Below are positions 27,456 through 34,753 of a DNA stretch of 64,000 nucleotides, one piece after another. The notes below the pieces were generated by a model. That model was not told where the DNA came from, made no database searches, and was given only the letters and a program-made list of their open reading frames with translations. The stretch is from Neopusillimonas maritima. GTDB taxonomy: Bacteria > Pseudomonadota > Gammaproteobacteria > Burkholderiales > Burkholderiaceae_B. The position numbers and the translations under genes were made by a program. The stretch is taken from NCBI RefSeq assembly GCF_040930455.2, contig NZ_CP170494.1; one strand, 5' to 3'. Every line of letters starts with the position of its first letter. Position 1 is the stretch's first letter.

Positions 27456-27797
27456 TTATGCGCATGAAGCCCTAACTAAACGTGAGCGATCTTTTTCAAG
27501 TTGAGGTTGATCCACAGCAAGGCCCTTTAGTAACTGAATAAGCCATTGCGGCGCACTTTGGGCAAGATCATAGAACACCCATTGACCTCGACGCCGATCA
27601 GACAGCAGCCCACAACGTCTTAGTTGTGCCAAATGCCTGGAAACCTTTGACTGGCCTTCGTTCAAAGCGCTGGTCAGTTCACAAACGCAAAGCTCTCCTT
27701 CTCGCGAAATGAGCAAAAGCATTCGCAGACGTGTTTCATCCGCCAGGCACTTCAGTATGGCTAATTCATTTATTGCGCTCATGGTTTCGTTCGCCAT
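27456..27797 (-). CDS. arsR: Arsenic-responsive repressor ArsR
   Basis: A 113-residue winged-helix repressor of the ArsR/SmtB family. The helix-turn-helix holds the metalloid-binding ELCVCEL motif near residue 35, and Cys112 near the end may add a ligand. It represses in the absence of arsenite and is released on binding. It is divergent from acr3, with a long operator dyad between the two promoters. Start at 27797; Met6 is an alternative. A short dyad CATAAT-N4-ATTATG (27445-27460) overlaps its stop and faces the Rieske gene; its role is unknown. Confidence 0.9.
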   Translation of the reverse strand: MANETMSAINELAILKCLADETRLRMLLLISREGELCVCELTSALNEGQSKVSRHLAQLRRCGLLSDRRRGQWVFYDLAQSAPQWLIQLLKGLAVDQPQLEKDRSRLVRASCA

Positions 27798-27879
27798 CCA
27801 TTAAGGATCAATTTGGTTTCATTAAATTATGCCAGTTGCATGTAATCAGATCGCCCACCGATTTGATACTTAACAGCCA

Positions 27880-27919
27880 TTATATTTGCTATTCCATATA
27901 TGTGGTAAAACAGATATAA
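27880..27919. promoter_or_regulatory. Divergent arsR/acr3 promoters within a 40-bp operator dyad
   Basis: A dyad centred between 27899 and 27900 pairs 15 of 20 positions over 40 bases. The core CCATAT/ATGTGG is at 27894-27905, and the outer arms TTATAT (27880-27885) and ATATAA (27914-27919) match perfectly. Each outer arm overlaps a perfect -10 hexamer: TATAAT at 27915-27920 for acr3, and TATAAT read on the minus strand at 27879-27884 for arsR. ArsR bound at the core would block the -35 regions of both genes. Confidence 0.75.
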
Positions 27920-27985
27920 TATTTCCACACGCGGGGAGTCACGACTCGCGCAATTCTATTCGTCATCCAAACTTGAAAAGTCTAT

Positions 27986-29068
27986 ATGTCAGAAACCACT
28001 GCAACCTCGCACAAACATGTCGACACACCGCCCATCAGTTTTTTTGAACGTTATCTAACGGTTTGGGTTGCGTTATGTATTATTGCCGGAACGCTACTGG
28101 GTTTGTATTGGCCAGGCGCAGCCCAAACGCTGGGAGCCATGGAGATTGCCCATGTCAATATTCCGGTTGGCATTTTGATTTGGTGCATGATTATTCCCAT
28201 GCTCATGAAAATCGATTTTTCTGCGCTCAGCGAAGTGTACGAACAACGCGCAGGCATGGTCATCACCCTGGCAGTGAACTGGCTGATTAAACCGTTCAGC
28301 ATGGCGCTATTTGGTTGGTTTTTCATTAAAGTGGTGTTTGCGCCCTGGTTACCGGCCGCATCACTCGACAGTTATATGGCTGGCCTCATTCTGTTGGGTG
28401 CCGCGCCCTGCACCGCCATGGTGTTTGTATGGAGCAATTTGTGTAAAGGTCACGCGAATTTCACGCTCACACAAGTCGCGCTGAATGATCTGATTATGGT
28501 GTTTGCCTTTGCCCCGATTGTGGCGTTACTGCTTGGCGTTTCGTCTATTCCCGTGCCCTGGGATACGTTAATTCTATCGGTGATCATGTACATCGTAATT
28601 CCACTGAGTATTGCCCAAGCATTACGCTTTTGGTTAATCAAAAAAGGCGGGCTGCCATTTTTCGAGAAGGTTTTATCCCGTATTGGCCCTTGGTCAATCG
28701 TTGCCTTGCTGGCCACATTGGTCTTGCTGTTCTCATTTCAGGGTAAAGCCATTGTCGAACAGCCTGTCATTATCGCCATATTGGCCGTACCCATTCTGGT
28801 TCAAACCCTGTTTATTGCTGCATTGGGTTATGTCTTGAACCGACAACTAAAAGTTCGACACGATGTTGCCGGGCCATCGACGATGATCGGCGCATCGAAC
28901 TTCTTCGAATTGGCTGTAGCCGTCGCCATCGTGCTCTACGGATTTGATTCGGGCGCCGCGCTGGCCACCGTTGTAGGCGTGCTGATTGAAGTGCCTGTGA
29001 TGTTGTGGCTGGTGCGAACCGTAAACCGCACGCGTCATTGGTATGAACAAGCATTGCAGGCGGGATAA
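27986..29068 (+). CDS. acr3: Arsenite efflux transporter, ACR3 family
   Basis: A 360-residue inner-membrane carrier with ten predicted helices that exports arsenite. Conserved ACR3 features are visible: the loop GAAPCTAMVFVWSNL with its essential cysteine, FNFEL-like GASNFFELAVAVAI, and the N-terminal FERYLTVWVALCI. It is the ACR3 type rather than the ArsB type. Expression is controlled by the divergent ArsR. The stop codon lies in the loop of a terminator hairpin. Confidence 0.93.
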   Translation: MSETTATSHKHVDTPPISFFERYLTVWVALCIIAGTLLGLYWPGAAQTLGAMEIAHVNIPVGILIWCMIIPMLMKIDFSALSEVYEQRAGMVITLAVNWLIKPFSMALFGWFFIKVVFAPWLPAASLDSYMAGLILLGAAPCTAMVFVWSNLCKGHANFTLTQVALNDLIMVFAFAPIVALLLGVSSIPVPWDTLILSVIMYIVIPLSIAQALRFWLIKKGGLPFFEKVLSRIGPWSIVALLATLVLLFSFQGKAIVEQPVIIAILAVPILVQTLFIAALGYVLNRQLKVRHDVAGPSTMIGASNFFELAVAVAIVLYGFDSGAALATVVGVLIEVPVMLWLVRTVNRTRHWYEQALQAG

Positions 29069-29088
29069 GCCCCGCCTGTCCGCCTGCT
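29057..29088 (+). terminator. Terminator hairpin overlapping the acr3 stop
   Basis: CAGGCGGG (29057-29064) pairs perfectly with CCCGCCTG (29071-29078); the loop ATAAGC contains the acr3 stop codon. A TTTT run comes a few bases later (after CCGCCTGC). It separates acr3 from the convergent arsC. Confidence 0.65.
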
Positions 29089-29100
29089 TTTCATGACTGG

Positions 29101-29526
29101 TTAAATGACTCGCCTGCCTTGTTCATCCAAAACCGGTGTGCCGTCTTCCTTGGCGAAAGCTTTAGGCGGCATAGGCGGTAAAAGATCCAAAACCTTTTCA
29201 CAAGGTCGGCATAAGTTCGCGCCTTTTTCAGTAATCACGAACGGGCGATTCAACAAAATGGGATGTGCCTCGAGCGCGTCGAGAATCTGCGTATCGGTAA
29301 CGTTGGGTTGGTCGAGCCCCAGTTCCAGAAAAGGCGTGCCTTTTTCACGCAGCGCTTCGCGCAGGGAAAGGCCGGCCTGTTTAACCATATTGATGATGGT
29401 TTCGCGTTTGGGCGGTGTTTTCAGGTACTCAATAATTTCCGGTTCAATGCCGGCATGGCGAATAAGCGCCAGCGTGTTGCGAGAAGTCCCGCACTTGGGG
29501 TTGTGATAAATCGTGACGTTATGCAT
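29101..29526 (-). CDS. arsC: Glutaredoxin-dependent arsenate reductase
   Basis: A 141-residue ArsC of the glutathione/glutaredoxin-linked (ArsC/Spx-fold) family, which reduces arsenate to arsenite for export by Acr3. The catalytic cysteine is in NPKCGTSRN near residue 12, and the arginines that bind arsenate (about residues 60-107) are kept, including NRPFV. Length is normal. It is transcribed divergently from a second, unrelated arsenate reductase gene 47 bases away and convergently to acr3, an unusual order for an ars cluster. Confidence 0.93.
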   Translation of the reverse strand: MHNVTIYHNPKCGTSRNTLALIRHAGIEPEIIEYLKTPPKRETIINMVKQAGLSLREALREKGTPFLELGLDQPNVTDTQILDALEAHPILLNRPFVITEKGANLCRPCEKVLDLLPPMPPKAFAKEDGTPVLDEQGRRVI

Positions 29527-29573
29527 GACGACATTCCTTGTTTTTCAACGATATTCTGCTAAAAGGTCAGTAT

Positions 29574-30083
29574 ATGAGTGATAAAGTCTACAACGTGCTG
29601 TTTTTATGCACCCACAACTCTGCCAGGAGCATTATGGCAGAAGCGTTGTTGAACACGATTGGGCGTGGTCGTTTCCGCGCCTACAGTGCAGGTAGCCAGC
29701 CCGGCGGCAAAGTGAATCCATTTGCCATTGAAAAAGCATCGGCCATCGGTTACCCAATTGGGAATTTGCGCAGTAAAAGCTGGGACGAGTTCGCGCTGCC
29801 GAATGCCCCGCAAATGGATTTTATTATTACCGTCTGCGATAACGCCGCCGGCGAGGTTTGTCCTATTTGGCCGGGCCAACCTATTTCCGCGCACTGGGGG
29901 TTTGCAGACCCCGCGTCTGTTGTTGGTAGTGATGACGTTAAACGTGCTGCTTTTGACAAAATATTTCGACAGATTTCCACGCGTATCTCGATTTTTGCTA
30001 ACATGCCTCTCGAAAAGCTTGAAAAAGCAGCAATCCATCGCGAGCTGAAAATTATTGGTGAAAACCCCGTTTCTCCGGCGTAA
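29574..30083 (+). CDS. Low-molecular-weight phosphatase-type arsenate reductase
   Basis: A 169-residue protein of the LMW tyrosine phosphatase/ArsC family. The P-loop CTHNSARS (Cys-X5-Arg) is near residue 12, and VCDNAAGEVCPIWPG and HWGFADP are typical of the proteobacterial arsenate reductase branch rather than of protein phosphatases. The start at 29574 is preferred because AAAAGG precedes it and the P-loop then stands close to the N-terminus. With arsC next door, the cell has two arsenate reductases of independent origin in one cluster. Confidence 0.85.
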   Translation: MSDKVYNVLFLCTHNSARSIMAEALLNTIGRGRFRAYSAGSQPGGKVNPFAIEKASAIGYPIGNLRSKSWDEFALPNAPQMDFIITVCDNAAGEVCPIWPGQPISAHWGFADPASVVGSDDVKRAAFDKIFRQISTRISIFANMPLEKLEKAAIHRELKIIGENPVSPA

Positions 30084-30126
30084 AACGTCGTGGCCGGAGG
30101 GGTGAAATGGCGCAGCATACTTAACC

Positions 30127-31290
30127 TTGACGGCCTTTAACGAATTTCTGCATTGGCGTTCCGATGGGCAAACACTGTTTGTGCAGGTTGCCGGTTCCTG
30201 GACGCTTGAGCATTACGGAACGCTAGCCAAAATACGTAATTTGCAGCAGGAAGATACGGGCGGCTCGCTGGTGCCGGTATTTGCCGGGCCGATAGAAATT
30301 GATCTAAGCGACCTCAAGGCTTTGGATACGGCAGGCGCGCAACGTTTATACGAATTGTTGGGCCCGGCGCTGGAAACATCGTTAGAGTCACACACTACCC
30401 TTCCTTCGGAACGTATTGCGCTGATCCGCACAGTTATTAACGCAATAAAACAAGCGCCCGCGTCAGAGCGCGCAATGAAGCCGCCATCCCCCTTACTGGA
30501 AATCCTTGGACGGATGGGCCAGGCTGTTGCCGAAGCGGGTAAACAAGCATGGTTGCTTCTGGGGTTTATCGGTCTGACATTGCAGGCGCTGTCTTACAAC
30601 GCATTCCGTCCACGGCGCTGGCGTCTTACCTCCGTGATTTGGCACATCGAACATACGGGTTTTAACGCCGTTCCAATTATTGCGTTACTGACATTCATGG
30701 TGGGCGCGGTAGTGGCGTTTTTGGGCGCGACCATTTTGAAAGGGTTCGGTGCGTCGATTTACACCATTAATCTGGTGGCTTTTTCTTTTCTGCGAGAGTT
30801 TGCCGTCCTTCTTACGGCCATCCTCATGGCCGGTCGAACCGCCAGCGCCTTTACCGCGCAAATCGGCTCGATGAAGTCCAACGAAGAACTGGATGCCCTT
30901 CGCATGACTGGGCTGAACCCAATTGAATTACTGGTATTGCCCCGCATCCTGGCTTTGTTGGTCGCCCTGCCCTTGCTGACCTTTGTCGGCATGGTGTCGG
31001 GTATTGCCGGCGGAATGATGGTGTGCGCTTTATCGATGGATATTTCGCCGTCGATGTTTCTAACCATCATGAGCCGGGATATTGATTTGCGCCATTTTCT
31101 GTTGGGTATGGCGAAAGCGCCTTTTTTCGCCTACCTGATTGCCATTATCGGCTGTCTGGAAGGCTTAAAGGTGAAAGGCAGCGCTCAATCCATCGGGCAA
31201 CACACCACCTCCGCCGTGGTGCAGTCTATTTTTGTGGTGATTCTGGTTGATGCGTTGGCGGCAATTTTCTTTATGGAAATGGGATGGTAG
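30127..31290 (+). CDS. Mla-type phospholipid ABC transporter permease with fused STAS domain
   Basis: A 387-residue MlaE-family permease. The first 115 residues form a STAS domain (IEIDLSDLKALDTAGAQRLY), the equivalent of MlaB, fused to about five membrane helices of the permease (about 140-385). The listed TTG start at 30127 has no ribosome-binding site at a normal distance. A strong GGAGGGG followed by ATG at 30107 lies just upstream but in another frame, ending after five codons. One extra base before 30122 would join that ATG to this frame (see findings). It is first of a four-gene lipid-transport operon. Confidence 0.85.
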   Translation: MTAFNEFLHWRSDGQTLFVQVAGSWTLEHYGTLAKIRNLQQEDTGGSLVPVFAGPIEIDLSDLKALDTAGAQRLYELLGPALETSLESHTTLPSERIALIRTVINAIKQAPASERAMKPPSPLLEILGRMGQAVAEAGKQAWLLLGFIGLTLQALSYNAFRPRRWRLTSVIWHIEHTGFNAVPIIALLTFMVGAVVAFLGATILKGFGASIYTINLVAFSFLREFAVLLTAILMAGRTASAFTAQIGSMKSNEELDALRMTGLNPIELLVLPRILALLVALPLLTFVGMVSGIAGGMMVCALSMDISPSMFLTIMSRDIDLRHFLLGMAKAPFFAYLIAIIGCLEGLKVKGSAQSIGQHTTSAVVQSIFVVILVDALAAIFFMEMGW

Positions 31291-32117
31291 ACGCCCGGTT
31301 TTCAAACGCTGACACCGTTGTACAAGTGCGTGATGTTCGCAACCAATTTGGGTCGCACATTGTGCACGACCATTTGAGTCTGGATGTGTATCAAGGGGAA
31401 ATTCTGGGCGTTGTTGGAGGCTCAGGCTCGGGCAAATCGGTTTTACTAAGAACCATTGTCGGCCTGCAAAAACCCAGGGCCGGGCAAGTGTTGTTGCGTG
31501 GTAATGACGTATACAACCACTCCAACTTGAAAGCTCAAACGCAGAATAACTCCGCAATGGATATAGAAACGCGCCGTCGTTTTGGCGTGTTATTTCAGCG
31601 GGGTGCTTTGTTTTCTTCGCTTACGGTGCTTGAAAATATTGCCTTGCCATTAATTGAGCACGCAAAGCTTAGCCGGGACCTCGCCGAGCATATTGCCCAA
31701 ATGAAGCTGGGGCTGGTGGGCTTACCTGGGCATGCGGGTCAGTTATATCCCGCGTCGTTGTCGGGTGGGATGATCAAGCGGGCCGCTTTGGCGCGTGCTC
31801 TGGCGCTTGATCCAGACATTCTGTTTCTTGATGAGCCCACAGCAGGCCTGGACCCCATCGGCGCGGGTGCGTTTGACCAACTTATTCGCACCCTGCGCGA
31901 TGCGCTGGGTTTAACGGTTTTTCTAGTCACGCATGATCTTGATACGCTTTACACCCTATGTGATCGAGTGGCGGTTATTTCACAAAAAAAAGTGCTGGTA
32001 GCTGATACATTGGGCGTTGTCGCCGAGGTCGATGACGCCTGGATTCAGGAGTATTTTCACGGCCCACGTGGCCGTGCGGCCCTCGCTGCCACAGAGCAAA
32101 CAAAAGGACACGCATAA
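31284..32117 (+). CDS. Mla-type ABC transporter ATP-binding protein (MlaF-like)
   Basis: A 277-residue ATPase that drives the adjacent MlaE-like permease. Walker A is GGSGSGKS, the signature SGGMIKRAALARAL and Walker B ILFLDEPTAGLDP, with VTHDLDTL as switch region; the SGGM signature is characteristic of MlaF. It overlaps the permease gene by seven bases and is followed after two bases by the MCE gene. It acts in the inner membrane complex that moves phospholipid between membranes. Confidence 0.92.
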   Translation: MVDARFSNADTVVQVRDVRNQFGSHIVHDHLSLDVYQGEILGVVGGSGSGKSVLLRTIVGLQKPRAGQVLLRGNDVYNHSNLKAQTQNNSAMDIETRRRFGVLFQRGALFSSLTVLENIALPLIEHAKLSRDLAEHIAQMKLGLVGLPGHAGQLYPASLSGGMIKRAALARALALDPDILFLDEPTAGLDPIGAGAFDQLIRTLRDALGLTVFLVTHDLDTLYTLCDRVAVISQKKVLVADTLGVVAEVDDAWIQEYFHGPRGRAALAATEQTKGHA

Positions 32118-32119
32118 AC

Positions 32120-33034
32120 ATGGAACCCCGCGCACACCACGTGCTGATTGGTATTTTTACGGTTGTTGTGATTGCGCTGGGATTACTGACCGCGCTTTGG
32201 TTCGGGAAATATGACCGCCGCTCTGACGCGGCACTTTACACCGTTGTTTTCAAGGATCCGGTTCGAGGCTTGTCGACAGGCAGCTCGGTTCAGTTCAACG
32301 GAATTCGAGTAGGCGAAATCACCGATTTGTATTTGGACCCCAGCGACGTCGCAAACGTCAAAGCCACGATTTCGATTCGCTCAGATATACCCGTGCGCGA
32401 AAACACGCAGGCGCAATTATCCATTGTGGGTATTACGGGCATGGCCGTGATTGCTTTGACATCGGGTTCGGGCGACGCGCCGCTACTGACTGCGCCACAG
32501 GGCGAACCCTATCCGGTTATTGTGGCCCGCCCCTCCCCCATTGCTCAAATATTTCGTAACGGTGATGCCGCACTCAGCGGCCTCACCGAGCTCATTCAGA
32601 ACGCCAACACTTTATTGTCGGCGCAGAATGTGCAAGCATTTTCAAATACGTTGACACACCTCGAGGCTGCGTCCGCCCGCCTGGCTGAGCAAGACATCGG
32701 TGTGCTGATTGGTCAATTAACCAACGCCGCCCAATCGGCAGCAACAACGCTTGAAAATATCGATACGCTGGTTTCAAAAGAAGGTCGGCAAATGATGCAG
32801 AATGCTTCGCAAGTTATGTCGACTCTTGAACGCACGGTTGTCCGGCTGGACACTCTGATTAAAACCAACCAGCAGCCGCTAAGTGACGGTATGGAGGGAT
32901 TTGCCCAACTGGGCCCCGCGTTGCAGGAGTTGCAAAGTACGCTGGCCACGTTGCGTTTAACGTTACGGCGTCTGGATGACAACCCAGCGGCTTATTTATT
33001 TGGGCGTGAACCTTTACAAGAGATTAACCCATGA
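32120..33034 (+). CDS. MCE-domain substrate-binding protein (MlaD-like)
   Basis: A 304-residue membrane-anchored MCE protein. An N-terminal helix (about residues 9-29, IGIFTVVVIALGLLTALWFG) leads to one MCE domain (about 38-115: VVFKDPVRGLSTGSSVQFNGIRVGEI). A long helical region with coiled-coil character follows (about 150-290). MlaD of E. coli ends soon after the MCE domain, so this C-terminal extension is more like PqiB or YebT-type or Mce1-type proteins. It likely forms a hexameric lipid channel in the periplasm. Confidence 0.9.
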   Translation: MEPRAHHVLIGIFTVVVIALGLLTALWFGKYDRRSDAALYTVVFKDPVRGLSTGSSVQFNGIRVGEITDLYLDPSDVANVKATISIRSDIPVRENTQAQLSIVGITGMAVIALTSGSGDAPLLTAPQGEPYPVIVARPSPIAQIFRNGDAALSGLTELIQNANTLLSAQNVQAFSNTLTHLEAASARLAEQDIGVLIGQLTNAAQSAATTLENIDTLVSKEGRQMMQNASQVMSTLERTVVRLDTLIKTNQQPLSDGMEGFAQLGPALQELQSTLATLRLTLRRLDDNPAAYLFGREPLQEINP

Positions 33035-33702
33035 ACCTTGTTTATTGTTTTAAACGTTCGTTCACTTTTTTTTGCGTTGCCGCAAATGGGTTTGCCCGAT
33101 GGGTGGCGGCGGGGGTATTTGCCGTCGTATCGCTGGCCGGCTGCTCAATTTTGCCGGAATCCACTCCACAACGCGTGTATCAATTACCAGGTGCACTTGT
33201 GCCTTCGGCACAAGCAGATATGCCCGCTATCACCGCGCCCTCACTGCGGGTCTTAACGCCCTCAAGTCCGTTGATCTTGGCTTCCAATCGCATTTTGGTC
33301 ATGAGCAACCCTAATGAATTGGCCGCTTTCAAAGGCGTAAGATGGTCTGATCCCATGCCTCAGCTTTTTCAACGCAGGCTGGTGAGCTACTTACGTGAAT
33401 CAAATAATTGGCGCGTTGTGACAACGGACGGCACACCGCTGACGGGTGATTACCAGCTCATTTTAAGCCTGGCCCAATTTCACGCCGTTAGAATGCCTGG
33501 GCAAAAGCCCAGGGTCGAAATTCGTGTTGATGCAATACTCAGTGATCGTGAAAAAAATAAAGCGGTTGCCAGCCACACGTTCATGGAAACGGCTTTCGCC
33601 GAAAGCGAGGCTTTCGACGCGTTATTAAACGCTTATGGTGAAGCGGGGAATGCTTTAGCCGGAAATATCAGTGCATGGGCCTACCAACAAACTCAGTTTT
33701 AA
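33031..33702 (+). CDS. ABC-transport auxiliary lipoprotein (PqiC-like)
   Basis: A 223-residue lipoprotein of the ABC_trans_aux (PqiC/DUF330) family. A signal segment ends with the lipobox LAGC (Cys about residue 37). The family markers VYQLPG, RVLTPSSP and LVSYLRESNNW are present. It overlaps the MCE gene by four bases. PqiC partners MCE tunnels at the outer membrane, so in this operon it probably takes the outer-membrane role that MlaC and MlaA fill in E. coli. Its stop overlaps the convergent regulator gene by four bases. Confidence 0.87.
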   Translation: MNLVYCFKRSFTFFCVAANGFARWVAAGVFAVVSLAGCSILPESTPQRVYQLPGALVPSAQADMPAITAPSLRVLTPSSPLILASNRILVMSNPNELAAFKGVRWSDPMPQLFQRRLVSYLRESNNWRVVTTDGTPLTGDYQLILSLAQFHAVRMPGQKPRVEIRVDAILSDREKNKAVASHTFMETAFAESEAFDALLNAYGEAGNALAGNISAWAYQQTQF

Positions 33703-34547
33703 CGTACCCGCACTGAAGGTGTATCAGGCCCTGACTCAGCCTCGGAGTTCATATTGTTGCCGTTAGCGGAGTTTGAAGTCGGTTCCCAATTCAGGCTGGC
33801 ACCTTTGGATCTCGCAAGATAAACCGCCTGATTCCGATTGTGCGCACCCAGGCGCTGATAAACGCTTTCGGTATGTGCCTTGGTCGTTCCGAGTGAAATA
33901 TCCAAAATGCGCGCCACCGACTTCAATGCGTGGCCACGCGACAACAATACCAAAACTTCGTATTGACGCCGCGTCAGGCCAAGCAGTTCGGACTCCTTCG
34001 CAACAGCCGCACTCGGTGCTACCGATGAACGCAGAGCAACCGTATTGGAGTGAGCTGCCGAGGCGGCCTTGGGAGCCGGCGACGGTGAAACCATTGAAGT
34101 GCCTAATCCCGAATGACTGCCATCGATGTGCGTATTGGATAAAGAGTGGTTATCCTGCGCCCCAACTGAACCGACGTTCTGATCCCAGGGGAAACACGTG
34201 TGCCCGCTTAACACGCGCCGTACGCTGTCGACGAAAACCTCGGCCGGCGCGGCCTGATCAATAAAACCTGATACTTGCCGGGGCAAAGCACTGATCGCCG
34301 AATAGTCTGGCGTGCTTTCGCTTAGTAAAACCACTTTTTGCGGCAGGAAAGCGCGTAAGCCGGCCGTAACCAGTGATGTGAGCCGCTCGGGCGAAGCAAT
34401 GGAAATGAGTAACAGGTCAATTGACTGAGCGGGATCGGGATATCGGTCGAGATCGTGATAGGAAAAGCCCATTAGGCGAACGTTGGGAACCACGTCGGCC
34501 AAAATTTGTATCACGCCGGCCCGAAGCAAGGTGTTGCGGGACACCAC
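33699..34547 (-). CDS. LuxR-type regulator with atypical receiver domain
   Basis: A regulator of at least 282 residues. The N-terminal 120 residues have a receiver-like fold, but the expected phosphoacceptor Asp is replaced (DLLLISIASP) and the conserved Lys is absent (GFIDQAAPA). A serine/alanine-rich linker (about 125-190) leads to a LuxR helix-turn-helix (about 195-260: LTRRQYEVLVLLSRGHALKSV). The listed GTG start removes the first beta strand. In frame upstream, codons for ITTIAVVSRN follow a good AAAGGAG, with ATC where ATG is expected (see findings). Phosphorylation-independent control is likely; targets are unknown. Confidence 0.8.
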   Translation of the reverse strand: MVSRNTLLRAGVIQILADVVPNVRLMGFSYHDLDRYPDPAQSIDLLLISIASPERLTSLVTAGLRAFLPQKVVLLSESTPDYSAISALPRQVSGFIDQAAPAEVFVDSVRRVLSGHTCFPWDQNVGSVGAQDNHSLSNTHIDGSHSGLGTSMVSPSPAPKAASAAHSNTVALRSSVAPSAAVAKESELLGLTRRQYEVLVLLSRGHALKSVARILDISLGTTKAHTESVYQRLGAHNRNQAVYLARSKGASLNWEPTSNSANGNNMNSEAESGPDTPSVRVR

Positions 34548-34753
34548 GGCGATGGTAGTGATGAGAAACTCCTTTACGCCTTTGTTCTGGCTACGATAAC
34601 GTTGATGGGCGGATAATTAAAACTATGTATGCAAAAGTAAAATTCAGTTTCAAATATCATAAAGAAATGTGAATATGATGGCAATACTGTGTTACCCGTC
34701 ATCTGCTATGGGTGCACTTTTTTTCCCGCACTTTAATTCATAAGGGGACAGTC

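Noticed and set aside
33773..34264. A 163-codon frame antisense to the LuxR-type regulator
   Set aside because: Opposite a recognisable helix-turn-helix gene, proline- and arginine-rich, with no start signal.
34612..34626. TTGAT half-site upstream of phosphoketolase, considered as an ANR box
   Set aside because: The partner half (GGATA) does not match ATCAA and no -10 lies at the proper distance.
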